Positions 59,985 to 64,000 of a stretch of DNA of 64,000 nucleotides are shown in pieces. Location: positions 43,870,970 through 43,934,969 of the forward strand of contig NC_132879.1 in NCBI RefSeq assembly GCF_030463535.1, read 5' to 3'. The notes under the pieces were generated by a model. The model made no database searches and was not told the DNA's origin. It was given only the letters and a program-made list of their open reading frames with translations. Origin of the DNA: Salminus brasiliensis (Eukaryota; Chordata; Actinopteri; Characiformes; Bryconidae). The stretch's first letter is position 1; each line of letters begins with the position of its first letter. The position numbers were made by a program, and so were the translations under genes.

Positions 59985-60395
59985 AAAATCCAGCTCAAGA
60001 CCAGAACATTTCAGATGTTCTAAGCTGGCCCTTGATGGTTGAGATGGTTGAAAAGCTGATCATCCATACTCTCTGCTGGTAAGCCAGCTGGTTAAGATGG
60101 TTGGTCAGCTTAGCTATTGACCAGCACATTGTTTTCATTTCAGTTTGATAAGTTAGTTGCTCAATCAGCGTGACCTACTTGCTGGTCAACCAGCTTGGTC
60201 ATGCTATTTGACCACCTTGGTCCTCTTGGTCCTTCTGCTTGGTCATGGTAGTTATGCTGATCAACCAGCTTGGACTAGCTGGTTGGATAGCCTGGTCAGG
60301 TTGTTCACACTGGCAGACCAGCTGGTCCATCAAACTCAAACAAAAACTATGCTGGTCAAGAGGCAGCTTAATCAGCACAACCAGCTTTTAAGAGG
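59985..60395. repeat. Degenerate minisatellite built on CTGGTCAACCAGCTTGGTCA
   Basis: Motifs GCTGGTCAACCAGCTTGGTC, CTGATCAACCAGCTTGGACT, AGCTGGTTGGATAGCCTGGT and GGCAGACCAGCTGGTCCATC recur over about 400 bases. The unit is itself nearly palindromic (ACCAGC / GCTGGT), so both strands carry the same word. The 90-codon reading frame at 60157-60429 is a by-product of this repetition, not a gene. The first part (59985-60150) is more diverged. Confidence 0.7.
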
Positions 60396-60639
60396 AAAGA
60401 TAATGGCTTTATGTTTGCAAGCGCTTTAAAATAAAAGATTATAAATGAACCTTTATTCTAAACCTTTCTAAATGTTTATGTATGTTGATGTCAGTTGTCA
60501 TGAAGGGCTTGTTTAGTTGCCATGAAGCCTTCAGAACACTGAGCTTCAGTATAATGTTGCTGATGTTTGGGGTGTAAGTAATTATTGTATGTTATCTCTT
60601 TTTGTCATTAGTGTGTATGCTCATATCACTACAACCTTC

Positions 60640-60960
60640 CCAAGTAACACCCTTGCCTTGAGAAAAGGGAGGAGAGAAATCACAGCTAGATCTGAAAGAG
60701 ACTGGACCGAGTGCAAACTGGGATCAGATCACGTTTTTAAAGCAGCAGCAGTTTATTGATTTATATGGGGCTGTAATTGCTTCAGCGTGTTCTGGATGAC
60801 TCCCCCATAATTGAGGGCTGGCAGAGCGGGGCTGCTTGGACACAGCTGGTGCCAGGCAGCGGGTAGAGAAAGGCACCCCACCCACTCACCTCGTGCCAGG
60901 CAGCCAGGAGAGGAACCCCAATTACATCCCCAACTTCAGCATTCAAGCTTCACTCCCAGG
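60640..60960. other. Possible conserved non-coding block
   Basis: This stretch is free of recognised repeats and microsatellites, has balanced base composition in an AT-rich, repeat-laden neighbourhood, and contains phrases such as GGGGCTGTAATTGCTTCAGC and CCCCATAATTGAGGGC. It has no open reading frame of note. Its look is that of an enhancer-type conserved element; only a comparison with other vertebrates can decide. Confidence 0.3.
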
Positions 60961-61911
60961 GCTTCTTAATGGCTAAGCTTAACGGAAAACTTCACCTAAA
61001 AACACTAACGTGGCTAACGATGAATGAAAAACCAGCAGAGAACAGTTAGCATGACGTTATTTGGAAAATGCCAGCAGGTCCTTGCTTGCAGGCCTTCGCA
61101 TGGTTGGATTAGGCAGTATTCTTTTTGATGGTCTGCAATTTGGCACAGAGGCTTAAATATGGAGGCTCTATGTTTGGTCAACATAAGATTCTGGCAAAAG
61201 GTAGACAAAGAATTTCTTTTTTCCTTACTCTGTGCTGGTGCACTTAATGTAAGCTGTTGGCAGCACTCTCTGATGTAGTCCTAACACCTGATTCAACCCA
61301 CCAGCTATGGGCTAAGCCATTGGGTCTAAGCTCAAAGATGAAAAGGCTGTTCTAAAGACTAAAGATCGACATGACTTAGTATTGAGATGACAGTCACATG
61401 ACAAAATATTTGTAAAGGGTTCTGAGAGAGTCATGAGGTAATCTGCCAATGGAATAAACCACATTTTAGTTTTTAAACATTTTTCAACATGTAAAAATGT
61501 GGTAACAAATAATTTAAATAGCCTTTTAAAAATGTTACAGCTATTTTAAAAATAGGAAACACCAGCTATTTAAGAATGAAATGTGTTTTTTTAAATTGTT
61601 AAGTTGTGACAGCATGTGACTTGGTCACAAATACCCAAATGCAGTTTTAAACACCCATTAAAAATCCTATTTAACCTGAATAATCTGCTAAGCTCTGCTC
61701 TGATTGGCTGGTTTATGGCCCCGCAATGGCTCATACAGAAACCATATAGCATAGTAATGCAAATTATTGCACAGTTTTTAGCACTGAAACAAGACCATTG
61801 TCATGGATAGTGCCTGTATCTTGCATTTTATCATGTCACAGCTTTAGTTGTGGAAAGGCTTTCTCTAGTAGGTTGGATGTATGCAAATTTTGAGGGCATA
61901 AATAGAATCAA

Positions 61912-62372
61912 TGAAGTTGTCTTCAACCCTGTTCCTGGAGATCTACCTTTCTGCAGACTCTGGGTACCACCCCTTTTCCACTCTACCTCATGTGGAGTGT
62001 CATTTTGTAGTGGGGTCATTTTGCAGTGCCAATATTTTTTAGTAACCTGTAACAATACCACAATGCACCGTAATCTGTAGTGTACAAGCAATGTCCACTA
62101 AACTGACATGGAATACCCATATTCCATTGCATTGTTTGGTTTAAAGGCTGACGTTCAGATTGTTAAGCTCATTTACTACCTTGTGGAATTCTGTTCCCTA
62201 AAATAGTGCTCTATGTAATGATCTGGATTTTCGCATGTAGGGGGTTGTGAATAGGGGACAGTTTCGGACACAGCTCATGTTTGGGTTAATTAGGTGTAAG
62301 ATTGGGGGTTGGAGTTGAAACCTGCAGGAAGGTGGCTCTCCAGAAGGAAGGTTGGAGACAACTGGTCAAGAG
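61912..62372. mobile_element. Palindromic element with CAACCCTGTTCCTGGAGATCTACC arms
   Basis: The left arm (TTCAACCCTGTTCCTGGAGA, TCTACCTTTCTGCAG) is inverted at the right arm (CCTGCAGGAAGGTGGCTCTC, CAGAAGGAAGGTTGGAGACA). The interior is non-coding. Single arms of the same sequence occur at about 27738 and 58112, making this the fullest copy in the window. Confidence 0.6.
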
Positions 62373-62399
62373 TATTCCGTAACAGTTTTAGGGTTTTAG

Positions 62400-63130
62400 A
62401 ATCGGCCTACTTTACATCCATGTTTTAGTCTTGTTGGATTTTCTTATTTAATAAAGGGACAAAACAGTCAAGGGCACATTCAAGATCATTTCACCCAGCA
62501 TTTTAGCAGTGTAGCATTAATCTCACACTCTCTTTTATGAGTTCTGTTGTAGAAACTGAATTTAAGTGATGCGTCTAAGTGAGATTATAGTTTAGTGAGA
62601 TTACAGATTATAGTTATATACTTTGGAGTAGGTTGTTTTTGGATGTCGTCTATGTGTCGTCCACTTATTTGTGACCTTATTTGTCATTCATTTGTGTCAC
62701 TTTTGCTGCAAATCAGATTTCCCTTGATTGCACAAATGCACAAAGCACTGGCGGCAACAACGCAGTGTTTGATGAATACAGTTCAGATTAAAAATGGTCA
62801 TTATTTAGGTAGGATTGATGGGCATGTGTCCCTGTTTTTGTTTTGTTTTTTAGTTTTTTAACCTGTTTTATTGATATCTTGAAATTGCGTAGGTAAATTC
62901 TACCAATTAATCTGCAGTTTGGCCTAAGGGATTCTGCATCTTTAAACAGTTAGCATTATGATTCACCACAATGGGACCCTACAATCGCTCTTTGTGTTTT
63001 CTATGTAACTCTTTTAGCACGGATGATGAGTTTCCAGTAAAGCTTCATTAGAATGAATCAGAACTGAGTTCATTTGGCCAGTTTTCTAATGCGGAAAGCT
63101 AGCATGATCATCAATCAGGAGCAGACGGGT
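62400..63130. other. Intergenic, nothing recognised
   Basis: AT-rich sequence with several short open frames, none with recognisable protein features, and no obvious repeat ends. Confidence 0.4.
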
Positions 63131-63350
63131 GAGAGTCAGAATGGCTTTTGGCTGCGTTGAAGTGTGTGCCCTCCGCACTGAACTCGGGGGTCCCCATGTT
63201 GCTCAGAAAAAAGTGCACATCAGCAACACACGCCTTCTCACACCGATCTTTGTGATGCACCTTTATTGCTGCCATATGAACACACCTAGTGCCCACAGTG
63301 CTTCGATAGCATACCAATTGTCCAGTCATAAGCAAGAGAACAGACAAAAG

Positions 63351-63378
63351 CACACACACACACACACACACACACACA
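63351..63378. repeat. (CA)n microsatellite
   Basis: About 28 bases of CA dinucleotides. Reading frames that cross it on both strands are spurious. Confidence 0.9.
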
Positions 63379-63564
63379 GGCTTACAGTGTCCAATCCATC
63401 AGATTCCAGCAGGAAATGGTGTATCCTCCAGTTATTAATGGGAGGTGATGCAATGGAGTACGCCCAGCATGGTCATAAATGTTACATTAGAGAGTGCGTT
63501 TTTATAGAGGACAAATGTCTATGTAAGATTTATGAAACGTCAGATTATAGATCATAAGTGAAGT

Positions 63565-63800
63565 TATACTATATGCCCAAAAGTATCCAGGCATGCTTTC
63601 TAATTAGTGCAGTCAATTAATTTTAAAATAGGCAATCAGTTTTATACAGCTTGTTTAATCTCCATAGACAAACTCCTGTGGAGCACATTAGGTCAATATG
63701 CCCAATGTTGGTTAGAGGACTATAAAGCCATCCAGCAATGGTACTGAGAGCACCATCAGAAGGAGCAAGGTCAAATCAAACCCAGACACCTGATAGTCCG
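63565..63800. repeat. Probable MITE-like fish repeat
   Basis: It begins TATACTATATGCCCAAAAGT and carries GAGCACATTAGGTCAATATG and GACTATAAAGCCATCCAGCA. These words are typical of a non-autonomous DNA-transposon-derived fish repeat of the 'TATATGNCCAAAAGTAT' type. It has no coding sequence. Confidence 0.45.
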
Positions 63801-64000
63801 GCTTCCTCCAGGTTGGTCCATTTTTAATCTGAACTGTAATAATCAAAGCCTGCGTTGTTGCCACCAGAGCTCTGTCTGTGATATTAGATTCTTTGCATTA
63901 TCACAGTTCCATATAGGCTCATTGCTTTTGCTAAAGAGCCAAAGAACCTTTTGTTTATGAGTTCTGTTTATGAGAAACTGAACGAGAGTGCTCTGCCTTA

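Noticed and set aside
59985..60395. CRISPR-like array
   Set aside because: Units are degenerate, contiguous and without spacers, and the genome is vertebrate.
60157..60429. 90-codon open frame rich in Leu and Trp
   Set aside because: It is produced by the palindromic minisatellite unit and has no start or domain evidence.
63129..63557. 142-codon plus frame and 88-codon minus frame near the right edge
   Set aside because: Both run through a CA/TG microsatellite and show no recognisable domain or splice signals.

Overview
The window is a piece of a ray-finned fish nuclear chromosome, most likely an otophysan teleost such as a characiform. I infer this from the vertebrate GT-AG intron-exon structure, three single-copy vertebrate genes, abundant Tc1/mariner elements, palindromic MITEs and SINE-like repeats of teleost type, and many long CA/TG and TA microsatellites. 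The species assignment is an inference; the gene identities rest on exon-by-exon translation in consistent reading frames.

Layout: (1) About 1789-13581, minus strand: bcat1, branched-chain amino acid aminotransferase. Ten coding exons are visible and the last short coding exon lies beyond the left edge. A CpG-rich promoter region surrounds its first exon (about 13130-13660). (2) 13.6-18.6 kb: a repeat-rich intergenic region holding a nearly intact but frameshifted Tc1 transposon with IR/DR ends (14545-16112), a fish dispersed repeat, a second decayed Tc1-like fragment, and TA/GA microsatellites. (3) About 18.4-47.1 kb, plus strand: irag2 (lrmp/Jaw1; the zebrafish orthologue is the maternal-effect gene futile cycle). 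It has an apparent non-coding first exon and 38 coding exons that splice to one continuous frame of about 1,542 codons, ending in a transmembrane segment and a KASH-like tail. (4) 48141-58504, minus strand: dnai7 (casc1/cfap94), 15 coding exons, about 732 residues, ciliary dynein-associated. It converges tail-to-tail with irag2. (5) 58.5-64 kb: intergenic sequence with an X-box-like RFX motif just upstream of dnai7, an internally deleted mariner-type element, a degenerate minisatellite, a possible conserved non-coding block and MITEs. No protein-coding gene was recognised there.

The gene order bcat1 - irag2 - dnai7 matches the vertebrate BCAT1 - LRMP - CASC1 block (human 12p12), which supports calling the middle gene irag2 rather than its paralogue irag1. 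The three genes do not form a functional pathway: one is metabolic, one links endoplasmic reticulum/nuclear envelope and IP3 receptors, one is axonemal. I saw no CRISPR array, operon, virus or wholly new system. The points most worth checking are a CXXC-to-CXXS change in Bcat1, a GC-AG intron in dnai7, the X-box at dnai7, the large fish-type Irag2 with a QPPV C-terminus, and several related palindromic or internally deleted DNA transposons scattered through the introns.
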